Below are positions 22,807 to 33,993 of a stretch of DNA of 64,000 bases, piece after piece. The stretch comes from Aelia acuminata (lineage: Eukaryota > Arthropoda > Insecta > Hemiptera > Pentatomidae). The stretch is from NCBI GenBank assembly GCA_911387785.2, contig OU426979.1, positions 76,583,533 through 76,647,532 on the forward strand, in the 5' to 3' direction. The notes under the pieces are model-generated. The model did not search any database. It saw only the letters and a program-made list of their open reading frames with translations, and was not told the DNA's origin. Made by a program: the position numbers and the translations under genes. Every line of letters starts with the position of its first letter. The stretch's first letter is position 1.

Positions 22807-22962
22807 GGCGTTGAGTTAACACAAGAACAGTGTCATATGAAGGTTAACACCCTGCAGGATAAAGGCCGATTTCTTCAATTTTGGGTCCTCCGAAATGGGA
22901 GTGACACCGTACCAAGACTTAGCAGATTACTGGAAATGAGAGAAACGTTTTATTTCAAACAG
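22807..22962 (+). CDS. Candidate exon of a Myb/SANT-like (MADF/trihelix-type) DNA-binding protein
   Basis: A strong acceptor (ctttcgcttaatccaactgtcgtttccag) precedes 156 nt that are fully open in phase 0 and end at a donor (TTTCAAACAG, gtagga). The peptide begins GVELTQEQCHMKVNTLQDKG and contains RNGSDTVPRLSRLLEM. The pattern [LV]T.EQC..K...L.....[FY] followed by a GND/T..P....L block is typical of the second half of Myb/SANT-like domains. These occur in host regulators and in Harbinger transposon proteins. The frame stays open past the donor to a TAG at 23061, with a further acceptor near 23030, so a terminal exon is also possible. No transposon ends were seen around it. Confidence 0.45.
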
Positions 22963-23386
22963 GTAGGAGAAATTCGCATGAGTATGGAATATCAAACCGC
23001 CCTCCACCAACTGGCCCTCTTCTCCCTGGAGAAGGCCATTTTGTTTAGCTTCTTATGCTAGACATAATCAGACCTGGATAGCTGAATGCTTGGGCCTAGT
23101 TTTATTCACAAATGATTTGAGGCTTACTTGAGGTCACTAGAAAGGCGGTGTGGAGTGTAGAGAAGAACAGGAGAGAGATTTGCTACATGCACTTGTTTAC
23201 TTGGCATTAACGTCGGAGAAGATTTTGTGATCATCAAATGCTTTGTAACTGTACAGCACAAAACAGATAAGTAGATAGATGATCCATTGCTTCATTTTTG
23301 GCCACGGTGATTTGTTGATGCTAGCCGTCATTTTACTCGAGTAGTGAACCTATACCTTGCTTAGCGCTATGCTCATCATGTCTTAC

Positions 23387-23438
23387 CGAGGGCAACCTGA
23401 TGTCCAGGCGTGAAACCGATAGAGCACGGTGGGATATG
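23387..23438 (-). other. Candidate 52-nt exon
   Basis: A minus-strand acceptor (gagcatatctttctag) and donor (CCCTCG, gtaaga) bound 52 nt with non-AT-rich codons. After one base completing a codon it reads ISHRALSVSRLDIRLPS and ends in phase 0. The start phase fits the end phase of 33893-33978, so this is an alternative downstream partner of that exon. No homology is recognised. Confidence 0.3.
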
Positions 23439-23486
23439 CTAGAAAGATATGCTCTTAAATCGACAATGAAGATCAATGTTGTGTAA

Positions 23487-24100
23487 AGAATGAGGCAACA
23501 TACCGGAAGTGGAAATCTGGTAGTTAATTGGAGGTAAGTCACGTAGGTAATCGGTATTTATAAAAACTACAGGAGAGAACATGAAATATTGAGCCATATG
23601 AAAAATAAAGCAAATTTATAGGTGTTTCTTTCTATAAACAAGAAAGCTTTCAAATGAATTAATTGATTGCAGTGCTAATTTTATAACCACTTACGACATG
23701 GTTCTCACCTATTACATTAAACATTCATTAGTCATTAATAATCGAAACGGAATTTAATACTCTCCTCTAATATAGATAATACAATTTTCTGTATTATGAA
23801 TCATTCTCGATTTGAAGTAGAACAGTGAAAACAAATAAGTGTTCTTCCCTTCCGCTCCATCCAACAAGCCCGACGCGGAATTCCTCGGGACTTTTTACGG
23901 GTTATTACAGGAAGGAAATAAAAAATTTATGACAGGTTACACGTTACTTTTTTTTTGATGTTTGGATCAATCCTTAATCCTATTGAACTTCATAAAATTT
24001 CGTTTCAATAATGAGGTAACATTCCAGAAATGGAAGAGGAACATGAAAGGGGAGAACATGAAATATTGAGCACTATGAAAAATAAAGTAATTTTCTTGCC
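23487..24100. repeat. Local direct repeat pair
   Basis: 23487-23625 and 24005-24100 share, in order, a gaggYaacatWcc..aa.tgga word and the longer block gagaacatgaaatattgagc followed by atgaaaaataaag. This indicates two copies of a short unclassified repeat about 490 bp apart. Confidence 0.6.
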
Positions 24101-24919
24101 ATGTATATGTATGTAAGATGTTATGTAGAGTAAATAAATTACTCTTAATAAATTATTATTATTATCCATAAATTAATAATTATGGATGAAGGTATTAAAA
24201 GCTCATGACACATTCTTCTTTTTTAAATGAAAAATAAAGAAACTTAACTCTTATGGATCATAAGATTGACCGAGAATTTAGAGAAATTTTACAACACGTA
24301 GATAAGCATCTTCATTCGTGACAAAAACTCATTCTTCGAAAATTTGTTGAATTACATCTTCATCCACTCATGTCTTTAGCTCTTTTACATAGAGATAGGA
24401 AGATATTAATATAATTTTTATAGAATGATCTATAAAAACATAAATGAAACTAACGTTTAATGTGAATGTCAAAAATTAAATATAAACAAATAAAGGAAGG
24501 ATTTTTTCATTCACTTGACAATTTTAAAATAATTCCAAAGAATACGTTTTTTAACTTTTTACTACTATTTTTTTACAATTTCTTTCTCAAATTGTTTCAA
24601 AATAACAGTTGAATGTTTTTATCCCATGAAGTCGTTAATTCACTAAAGATATCAACATATTTGTTTTCGACAGCATTTTGATTATTATGGAGATATTCAA
24701 GACAAATATTTCAATATTCGGCCATCATTATTAGATGCAGAATCACCTATTAGATACAGGATCCAATGTTGCGGTTAGAAAATGTTTTTATTTTAATAGC
24801 TATAATCTCTCCGAGCTCTCATGGTAACCTTGAAAAATGTTATTGAAAAAGAACAGTGCGTGATCATTTATGCTGACCTGCCTCTGATAGGGCGCCCCCT
24901 CCTAATGTTATAAAGATAT

Positions 24920-25173
24920 TTTTAAACCCTATGAACTCCTAGAACCTGCCCTATCTACGAACCGACTCATGCCTCCTTTTTCATTCGAGCCTTAAAACGA
25001 TCGTTGATAGCGACAAGAGATCTTGGGGCTTCAACGCCGATAACATTCTCCTACAATACACTTCATAATACGGGGATCTTCTCTTCCACCTCTAAGTCCC
25101 AGGATAAACCCCAGCCCGGTTGGAAACCCCAGGACAAGGAAGGATTCCCCACAGCGGCAATTCTATCCTAGAG
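24920..25173 (+). other. GC-rich island with long open frame and no ATG
   Basis: The plus strand is open for about 79 codons after a TGA at 24929, ending at TAG near 25170. The sequence is close to half G+C in an otherwise AT-rich region. The tail contains repeated CCCAGGAyAA words (SKSQDKPQPGWKPQDKEG). The opposite strand is also open over much of it, so coding cannot be assumed. It could be an exon, a regulatory island or the edge of an unknown repeat. Confidence 0.3.
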
Positions 25174-25916
25174 CCAAGGCTGCGATGCAAATAACACAGC
25201 ATGCTCTGACCCATATATCTAGCGGCCACTCACTGACTCAGCCTTTCTGTTCTGTCTCTGGGAGTGTTTGTTTATATGTTACTGTTGCAGATAACTGCTT
25301 GATAATGATAACAATCGCGGAACCGATATATTAAAACCGTTCAATAAGTGGAGCGAAATTGAACAGATAAAAGTGGTCAGTACATTTCCAATCCATTACG
25401 TTATACGGATCTGTAACGTAAATTTCTCGAGTTCCTTTGTTCGTTACATTTTTATTTCCAGAATAAAATAAGTACCCTTGTGGTGAACATTTTTTTTTTA
25501 TTGATTCAAATTTAACCCTATGGATTTAAAAAATGTAAAATACTTTGTTTAATTTCTTTGTTGGCTACATAATGCAAGTTTTTCATATTGTTATTGACAT
25601 TCATAATTAAATGGAATTATTTTATTTTATAATTATTTAATATTTTATTTGTTAATTATTCTAAATTTATTATTTATTATATTGGATTTAATAAATGAAA
25701 AATAATTTGTTAAATTTGTTGTAATACAACTTGTTTATCATTGTTATTGATATTTATAAGTCAGTGGTCTTATTTATCATGGTATGTGCATAAATATATT
25801 TATATAAATAAATATTTAAATAACTTATTTAACTAAGCATTAATTACAGCTTTTAAAAACAAATGAATGAAAATAAAATTTTCCGAACAAAAAATTTAAT
25901 TTTTAATTAACATGGC

Positions 25917-25946
25917 AATGGTGTTTCTTACCTGCGAGAAAGAGAA
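25917..25946 (-). other. Candidate recursive-splicing (ratchet) site
   Basis: On the minus strand tttctctttctcgcag is joined directly to gtaagaaac, with the junction between 25932 and 25931. This abutting pyrimidine tract, CAG and GTAAG is the consensus of zero-nucleotide exons used to remove long insect introns stepwise. It lies almost midway between the candidate exons at 33893-33978 and 18011-18033. Confidence 0.45.
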
Positions 25947-26646
25947 ATATGTAGTAGAGGATATCGTAAAAAAGAAATGAATTATTACATACATCGCTAA
26001 ATAAGAAAGGTAATGTAATCAGGACAAATATTCGGTATATGTTTATAAAGTACCACTAGGTTTTATAATCACTTAAGTGATTAAAAAATCGACTGAGTAG
26101 ATTAACTCTTAGTCGGAGGGATTGAGAAATAATAAATTTTTTTTTGTAATAAGTTTATAAGTATAAAGTATAATATGTTTTTAGTTTCTCTGCAAGTTTA
26201 TTCATGTATTTTTTTTTTTTTTATCTTTGTATACACATTTACTAGATGTATTATTTTATACAGTTGGGTCATTCCATGTCAATTCAACACAGGCTTGAGC
26301 CTCACCATCTCAGATTTTCTTGAAATTTGGTATATGTGTACTAATTGTATCTAGTATAAGAAATGTGAAATATTACTGAGATATGTCTACCCGTTTTTGA
26401 ATTATTGATCTCTAAAGCCCTCAAAAATAGGTCCAGAAACACAAAAATCATTATTAAAATTAGCTGTAGATGTTTTCCGAATTTAACTAGAACTATGAGA
26501 TTGGTATCGTTTAACAGCGCATTCCATGCCATTTCATATGATGTACAAGAATGTATAGGTTGGTAATAAAGAAATTTTCTTAAAACTAAAAGTAAAATTT
26601 TAATTTCAATTTTTTCAAAAAGGACAATAAGATTTAATGAGAGTGT

Positions 26647-26945
26647 AGAAAAGGTATCTTCATTTATATTAATTAATAGAGAGGGCGATGAAGGATTTCA
26701 GAAGGTTTCTCCTTTTCTAATAAATAGGTTTCTAACTGGTTTGATAGGGGAGGTTAAAACAATTAAGAAATTGCGTGATGGAGATTTACTAGTAGAAACG
26801 GCTAATATCAAGCAATCGAAAAAAATGATTGAATGCAAAAAATTTGCAGACCAGTTCAATGTTACAGTAACACCACATCCAACGTTAATTTTTAATAAAG
26901 GAGTAATTCGATGCTATGACCTACAATTCTTAAATGTACTCCGTA
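26647..26945 (+). pseudogene. LINE ORF1-like (gag-like) fragment inside the foldback element
   Basis: One plus-strand frame reads FQKVSPFLINRFLTGLIGEV, then KKLRDGDLLVE, QSKKM and VTPHPTLIFNKGVIRCYDL. This succession is a recurrent N-terminal module of ORF1 proteins of Jockey-like elements in arthropods, where it lies upstream of zinc knuckles. It stops abruptly at about 26940, where an RT fragment begins in a different frame. Confidence 0.6.
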
Positions 26946-27080
26946 GCAATATTTTTTGACATTCATAAAGCCTTCGACACAGTATGGAGATATGGCATTA
27001 TAAAACGATTAAAAGAATGGGGAATTAAGGGTTACATGGTCCAGTTTATAAAGGGTTTTCTTGAAACCAGGTGTCTTTTT
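26934..27080 (+). pseudogene. LINE reverse transcriptase motif A fragment
   Basis: The frame reads AIFFDIHKAFDTVWRYGIIK, then WGIKGYMVQFIKGFLETR. This is palm motif A (F.D...AFD.VW) and the following helix of a non-LTR RT. Everything normally lying between ORF1 and motif A is missing, so a large deletion or template switch joined the two pieces. Confidence 0.75.
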
Positions 27081-27750
27081 AATTTTTATATTTTTTTTTT
27101 TTTAAATAGGTCACACTCCCTATACCTATACATTGTTGTATATCATATGAAATGGCATGAAATGCGCTGTTAAACGACACCAATCTCATAGTCCTAGTCA
27201 AATTAGGAAAACATCTACAGCTATTTTTAATCATAAAATGATAGATCTATGGGATTTTATAACTATGTTTCAACTTTTTTTTTTTGTAATGAAGAAATTT
27301 TCATCCCAATTTTATATTTTTTCGTTTATACCTCTTTTTTTATAAAATATTAAATTTTAAAAGATGACCTTTTCGAGAAAATTGAAAGTAAAAGTTTATA
27401 TTTAGTTTTAAGAAAATTTCTTCAGTACCAACCTATCAGATGAAATGGCATGGAATGCGCTGTTAAACGACTCCAAATTCATAGTCCTCGTGAAATTTGG
27501 AAAACATCTACAGCTATTTTTAATCATTAATTAAGCAATTTTTTGTATTTCTAGACCTATTGTGGAGGGTTTTAGAAACCAATAATTCAAAAACGGTAGA
27601 CATATCTCAGTAATATTTCATAATTCTTCTAGTAGATACAATTAGTACACATACCAAAGTTCAAGAAAATCTGAGATGGTGAGATTCAAAATGATATATT
27701 TTTTGTGTTGATTTGATGTGGAATGGCCCAGTTGTAAATATTCTACTTAA

Positions 27751-27925
27751 GGCCTGTTTAAACGGTTACGTTTTTGAAGCGAAGTCAGGAACCAAACGTC
27801 CTTTCGTATCGCCAAGTGCGATTACATTGGAGGAAGTAGACTAAAAAGCCCCAGTTGGTCAAATAGCAAAGACGCGATTTGTTTTAAACTTCGTTCCATA
27901 AATTTAACCGTCCAAACAGGCCCCT
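27751..27925. mobile_element. Short MITE-like element
   Basis: Ends are inverted: GGCCTGTTTAAACGGTTACG at the left and the complement of GGGCCTGTTTGGACGGTTAA at the right. An inner tgaagcgaagt pairs with acttcgttcca. Length is about 170 bp and there is no coding capacity. A related, more diverged copy may lie at 6825-6960 (cttaaccgcgtaaacaggtc). No clean TSD was found. Confidence 0.6.
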
Positions 27926-29032
27926 ACAAGAAATAACTGTCTGTTGCTATAAATAACTCTGCACGCAACTATGAATATTACTTTATTTAATGTGTTAAGA
28001 ATATTTTTCGTAACTTTGCTTGCCTTCAAAAGTTGGGCACCCACCTTTATTGGGCCACGAAAAATTCTAGGGGCCAAAATAAAGCCTAAAGTAATAAAAA
28101 AAAATATTCGACACGATAAAAATCAATATGTTCATAGACCAAAAAAAAGATAAAATGTATACTTAAATATACCTTTTGGTTTATGTCACATCAACCATAA
28201 ATATTTAATGTTTACTATCATAAATTTTTAATTAAATTCTAGCATTAAAAAAAATATATATATTAAAAACAACCCTATGACCTCTAGAACGCTTTTCGTG
28301 AAAGTTTTAGATGATTCTCAGAAGAAATTAGAGACACACTAATTTACAAACAAAGGCTAAACGTTGCCTTTGTAACAGAGACAAATGACATAATGACTCT
28401 GGAGAAATGAAAGAAAAGAGCAATCGGTTGGAGTTACTATTTAGGCAAGGCCTTGTGGAAAAAATTATCTAGCAGAACCGAAATAATTAAACCCTCATTG
28501 TAATAAAGAAATAGTATTGAGCTAATTGGATATTAGAAGAGGTGCTGCCCATTGAATATTACAAAAAAACTATAATCAATTGACTGCAATAAATTTTGAC
28601 TAACCCAGTGAACCGCGTGGTTATTCATCAAATTGTAATGTAAATAAAATTATTTTATAACATCTTAATATAAAGGCTATATATAATATATAAGCCTGCC
28701 ACGTTTCATACCTGAACCTACAAAACATTATCAAATCAACTATGAAAATTCCTATTTTCAGATTCCTGGAAATCAGTTTCGAGTAATTACTTACGCAAAG
28801 TAACTTCGGCTCTGACATGCTTTAGCGATCAATACCCTTTCCTTCCTTGCTGTTACTATACTTGTATAAAAAGGTTGACCTACATCGAATGATTAGTAAA
28901 GTCCCAACAATTGCGTATACTTAACCTATTTCATATTGTTAAACTTGATTATGTGAACCAGTACGTTCTATAATTTTATATTAAATTCTATTATATATTT
29001 ATATATTTATATTTATATACATATACATGCGA
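27926..29032. other. AT-rich stretch, nothing recognised
   Basis: No repeat or conserved coding sequence identified. The frame at 27971-28153 is short and lysine/isoleucine-rich. Confidence 0.5.
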
Positions 29033-29840
29033 GCAGACCCGGCCACGCATTGCTGTGGCTCAATAGCTATAATGTGTTGAAATAATTATATCCTATTCTT
29101 TTTAATACAGTCAAATCAAAATTCACTGATAAAGATAAAAAGGTTTAAGCTAATCTAAAAACCAATGGGATTTGAAATAGAATTCTACGCCTAATTTAAA
29201 ATTGTTTGGTAAAGAATTTAGAAGGGTCAAAGTTTTTATTTTTTACATGTCATATTTGACTATAGTAAGTATTAATGATCCATTGATTTAGCACTTACTG
29301 GATTATTACAGCAGAGGAGAGATTAAATATAAAAAATAAACATGAAAAAGGAACTAATAAAGAATATGATTGCAATAGGGTTTAGTACAATCGCCATAAT
29401 AAAAATTAATTAAATTCAGAATATAACACATGATGATAATAGATTAGATATCATATAGGTAGGTTCTACCTGAAACAGGTTATAAAAATATCTTTTTCTA
29501 AAACAAAGAGATTCTATGCTTTCCCCACACGTGAAAAGGCGACACATAATTGCCCATGGGAAAAACACGGATTTTTCTTTTCCAAGCCAGAAAATATAGA
29601 TTTGGCTACTGGATGTTTACCCACCCTAAATATAGAAAGAAAATGAAGTGTTGTGTCAATAAATCTGTTGGAAATTTATAACTAACTTTCAAATAACACA
29701 CTCAATTGTAGAATAATAAGCATTTAATTTGCAATAAAAGAAATATTATACGTACAATGAGCCAAATTTCATCAAAATCGGTTGAGAAGTTTCTGATTTT
29801 ACCTCCGACAAACATCGGACACGAGATTTTTATAAATATT
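29033..29840 (-). mobile_element. Helitron 3' remnant, copy 1
   Basis: On the minus strand 29558-29520 reads HGQLCVAFSRVGK, the conserved C-terminal block of the Helitron Rep/helicase (HGQLYVAFSR). About 480 bp downstream the element ends near 29033 in caatgcgtggccgggtctgct, which resembles insect Helitron 3' termini. Everything upstream of the last helicase motif is missing or decayed. It is repeated at 31998-32720. Confidence 0.65.
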
Positions 29841-31997
29841 TGTAAGATATATATTAAATGTAAATTTATATAAGTTCTAAAGATTTAATTTTAAACTACA
29901 GCTTCATTATTATTCTAAATACTTATTAAGTTATCCTAAATTATTTCTCATGTCTATTAAATATATATTTTCAGAATGTAACATCCAACTTATATTTTCA
30001 TTTAATTACATCTTTGCAATTTATTCTTCTAATTCATCTGATACAATGTTACATGCATATTTCTCATTGTCCCTTCTTTATTAAAAAAACAAAACATCTA
30101 CTTTAAAATCCATCACTCCATATATATATATATATTATTATTATTATTTAGACATCCATATCGTTCTATTATCCAATGATACATTTCCTATTATATTTCA
30201 TTATTACACAATTTCAATCGATTTTACCTTAGGTATATGAATATTTTCCTTTAAATTTTCTTAGATTTTGTTCAGCCTGAATTTAAATCTCTCTTTTTTT
30301 TTCAAAAATGAAATCAGGATTCTAACCGATAAGAAATTAGTAGATAATTATACATTGATAACTTCTAATTTAAAAAAGATAAACCTACATATGTATTCAT
30401 AATTAAAATTGGTGATATAATAAATATATATGCTATTGTATTATACTCATATCATATTATATTTTAAAAAACCTTAACAAATTCACCAACACCATTGGAA
30501 AAATATTTAAATGGAAATGTATAAAAAAAAAATTAAGGATTTAATACTATTTTTAATTTTGAGGTCGAATTTCATCGGCTAAAAAAATCACTTTTTTTTG
30601 CCTTTCCAAATTTAAAATAGTTGCGTTGATCCTTTTGAAGTTTATTCGCACGTGCGTCACCAGCTTCATTCCACGTTGAGGTATAACTTTATTACCTTCC
30701 TAAAATAAAATAAAAAGCTACTACGGTGCGTATATTTATACTTCACTGCTTTAAATTAACTCTAATTTGAAAACAAGCAACTTTATATGTCACCGATATG
30801 ATTTAGAACAAATGTTCATTTTTAGAATAAACTCGTTAGAATAAAAAGTTGTTATAATGTTGTTGCACTATTTATCTTTTTATTATTTTACCTATTGACC
30901 ATTTACCAACTGATATTTTAATCTGTTGCCAGAAAATTATATCTACTTTATGTTTTCTTGAAACACTCCATTATAATATAAGTTATTTTCATTATAAAAA
31001 ATTAAAACAGTTGCACCTTTTCTTATTTATTCATTGGAAAAAAGGATATAGCATTAAAAAAAAAAAAATGATCGAAAGTCAATACTTTAATAAATAATTC
31101 ATAACAAATTTTCTACATGCGATAATCACAATGACATTTCGCAACATCTACAACTGGCTCGCAATATTTTCTTGGAAATTTAATCGCCTGTTATCAAGAA
31201 CGTCCATTTTAATATTTATGTTTTTCTATATCAATATGCATACATTTGTATGTAAATAAACTAATCGCGTTTATTCTAATGATAACTAGAATTCCCTTGG
31301 AGCGTTTTAATGCGGTTACTGAGTAAACACAACATATAAATCACCGGATAATTAGAGCTTACACATCTACAATAAATATAAGAAGCAATAAATTCATTTT
31401 ACATTTCCTACGGGACATAATAATAGCTTTGGAAACAGACAGTGTAAACAGAGGCTAGGACTTTGGCCGGTGTAGGTAGATATTTTGCTGATTCCGTATC
31501 GAAAAGATCAACTGACTTGCAAATTTAGGAGCCACATTCCATTGCTTTTGATAACGTGAGCGTGAATCCGACAAAATGACTGTTTACCGAAAGAATTTTA
31601 TTAATACAATTTTATTTCACCTATAATTGTATCTGCAAGATATAGAAGAAAATGACAAGTGGAGCCAATCTGTAATTATAATAAAAAGATAAAAGAAAAT
31701 TTAATGTTAATTAATGACAAGTTTCTTATGATTTTAATGACAAGACGTAGAATCATGTGATTGAGATTAGTAAGAGAATGGGGACGCAGCTCAACTACAT
31801 GACATATTAATAAAAATAAAGGAAATATTTGCAAGATGAGTAGCTTAACGTGTTCCAACTAAATCAGAAGAAAGAGAAAAATATTATTTTTTGGGTTGGA
31901 GGGGGGGGGGGGGAGATGGATCGAATCGATGATTGAGAAATAATACGAATAGTCACACTCATCAAAAAATTATTAAAATTGTACTTTAATTTACAAC
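29841..31997. other. AT-rich stretch, otherwise nothing recognised
   Basis: Apart from the open frame at 30553-30699, this holds simple AT-rich DNA, a short (TA)n at 30119-30136 and a G run at 31903-31914. Confidence 0.5.
30553..30699 (-). other. Candidate terminal exon or chance open frame
   Basis: A minus-strand acceptor (gctttttattttattttag) is followed by 48 open codons and TAA. The codons at its start are GC-rich (EGNKVIPQRGMKLVTHVRIN), then it becomes AT-rich (ILNLERQKKVIFLADE). In the phase left by exon 33893-33978 it would instead stop after 11 codons. No homology is recognised. Confidence 0.25.
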
Positions 31998-32720
31998 GAG
32001 CAGACCCGGCCACGCGTTGCTGTGCCTCAATTGCTATAATTCATTGACCTAATTACATATGTCCTTTTTTTTTTTATACAGTCGAATCAAAATTCACTGA
32101 TAGAGACAAAAAAGTTTCAGCTAATCTAAAAGTCAGTGGGATTTAGAAGGGTTAAAGTTTTTGTTTTTTTACTTCTCATATTTGACTATAGTAAGTATTA
32201 ATGATCCATTGATTTAGCACTTACTAAATTATTACAGCAGATGTGTATTATTTATATTATTAAATATAAATAATACACATGTAAAAGGAACTAATAAAGA
32301 ATATGATTGCAATGGGTTTAGTGCAATAACAATAGTTAAAAATCTACCAAATTAATCTTTTGCCATAATACAAATTAAATTCAGAATATAACACATGATG
32401 ATATGAGAATAGATATCATATAGGTAGGTTCTACCTGAAACAGGTTATCAAAATGTCTGTTGCTAAAACAAATAGAAACGATTCGCTTCCCCAAACGTGA
32501 AAAAGTGAAATATAATTGCCCATGGGAAAACCACGGATTTGCCTAGTCCAAGCAAGAAAAAATAGATTAGGCTACTGGAGAAGAAAATGAAGTTTGTTTC
32601 AGTAAATCTACTTACACCGCCATCTGTTGGAAATTTATATAACTTACAAATAATCACACTCAATATAAACTTAATAAGCATTTAATTCGCAATAAAAGAA
32701 ATATTGAGGCCAATAAGCGA
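31998..32720 (-). mobile_element. Helitron 3' remnant, copy 2
   Basis: Direct repeat of 29033-29830, with extended shared blocks such as tttgactatagtaagtatta and atataggtaggttctacctg. On the minus strand 32523-32487 reads HGQLYFTFSRLGK. The 3' end near 31998 has caacgcgtggccgggtctgct. Copies 1 and 2 differ by indels, so both are old. Confidence 0.65.
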
Positions 32721-32929
32721 GATAAAAACTATCCTATCTTTTAAGTTGGACAAAACTACAGTTGCGTAGGATGTGGGTTTGGTTTTTCTCAAGCTATCTT
32801 TACTGAGTTATTAAATAAATCCTGATGAAGGCTCTGGTTATAAAAATTTTGAAAATGTACATTTTAAACACACAAAAGGTAAACTAAAAATAAAAGCATA
32901 TTGTTTTAATTAATTGTTTTTGTTAATTA

Positions 32930-33455
32930 ATCTTAAATTGTGGCTGACCACCAATTTTAAATTATTTTTAAATAATTTATTTTTTGAAGAGAAAAGTTTT
33001 GGTTCCGCCGGGAGTCGAACCCGGGTCTCCTGCGTTACATGCGAGGATGCTAACCGCTACACCACAGAGCTCGGCTCAAGGCAGAGCAAATCCTTCCTCT
33101 TCACTGATACCTACTCCCCTATCTCACAAGTTTTGCGAGTAGTAGCGGGAGGTGGACAAATTTTGTCCAATTTATGATATTTATTGACATAAGTCAATTT
33201 TTTAAATTATTTTAATTAATCCAATCTTAAATTGTGGCTGACCACCAATTTTAAATAATTTATTTTTTGAAGAGAAAAGGTGTGAGATAGGGGGAGTAGG
33301 TATCAGTGAAGAGGAAGGATTTGCTCTGCCTTGAGCCGAGCTCTGTGGTGTAGCGGTTAGCATCCTCGCATGTAACGCAGGAGACCCGGGTTCGACTCCC
33401 GGCGGAGCCAAATCTTTTCTCTTCAAAAAATAAATTATTTAAAAATATATTGTTT
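32930..33455. repeat. Inverted pair of tRNA-derived repeat units, locus 2
   Basis: tRNA-like blocks lie at 33003-33073 (minus) and 33340-33411 (plus). The plus block has an A box (TGGTGTAGCGGTTAGC), a perfect B box (GGTTCGACTCC) and a perfect T stem, but its anticodon stem has a mismatch and the acceptor stem is imperfect. Here the complete unit is the left, inverted one and the truncated unit is on the right, the mirror of locus 1. The flank aatcttaaattgtggctgac occurs at both 32930 and 33223, so the second unit carries a duplicated piece of flank. Confidence 0.8.
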
Positions 33456-33892
33456 TAAATTTATTTCCGTTTTTACCACAACACTTTCACAACGAATCAT
33501 CCTCTTATCAATCAGAATCAATATACTTGTGTATCAATTAGATACACAGATGAATTGCTAAATTTTATTGACAATTTAATACTCTCTTTCTAATTAAAGA
33601 GAATGTAATTATAGTTATTTCAAAACTAAGGAATTATAAATCAAGGCAAAAATAATAATTTACTTCGGATTGTAAACAAGTATATATGTAGGTACTTATA
33701 ACAAAAAACATAAATTAAGAAAAAGATTTCTAAGAATGAATTCTAGCCCCAATTTCGTAATACTAAAATAAGAGAAAGAGAAATCAACCGGAATATAAGT
33801 TTAGTTCAAAACATACTAGACCGGCCCACTTTTCAAAACTACTTAAGAAAAACATAAATATTACGTAAACAAAAAATAGAAGAAAAATTTAC

Positions 33893-33978
33893 CTTTTCGG
33901 TTCAATGACGTTAGTTTGCTGGACTGCCAAGATACCCTCTATTTGAGGGGATGTGCCCGGATCCCGAAATAATCCCCT
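33893..33978 (-). other. Candidate coding exon of an unknown minus-strand gene
   Basis: A minus-strand acceptor (aaatatttctttag) and donor (CCGAAAAG, gtaaat) bound 86 nt whose base composition is far richer in G+C than the surroundings. It is open in one frame only: GLFRDPGTSPQIEGILAVQQ, then TNVIEPK, ending with two bases of a split codon. If the second AG (33977) is used, it joins in frame to the ATG exon at 49063-49112. I do not recognise the protein. There is no sign of a repeat around it. Confidence 0.45.
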
Positions 33979-33993
33979 CTAAAGAAATATTTA

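Larger units (their letters stand above)
26261..27734. mobile_element. Foldback element with long inverted arms
   Basis: Left arm 26261-26625 and right arm 27365-27734 are inverted copies of about 370 bp. They start near cagttgggtcattccatg and end with tggaatggcccagttg. A third, partial copy of the arm (27135-27245, beginning catatgaaatggcatgaaatgcg) lies inside in the right-arm orientation. The interior carries pieces of a non-LTR element. No transposase is present, so the element is non-autonomous. Confidence 0.85.

Noticed and set aside
33340..33411. Functional tRNA gene (Asp- or Tyr-like)
   Set aside because: The T arm and Pol III boxes are good, but the anticodon stem has a mismatch, the acceptor stem is imperfect and the block is part of a repeated unit, so it is a tRNA-derived repeat.
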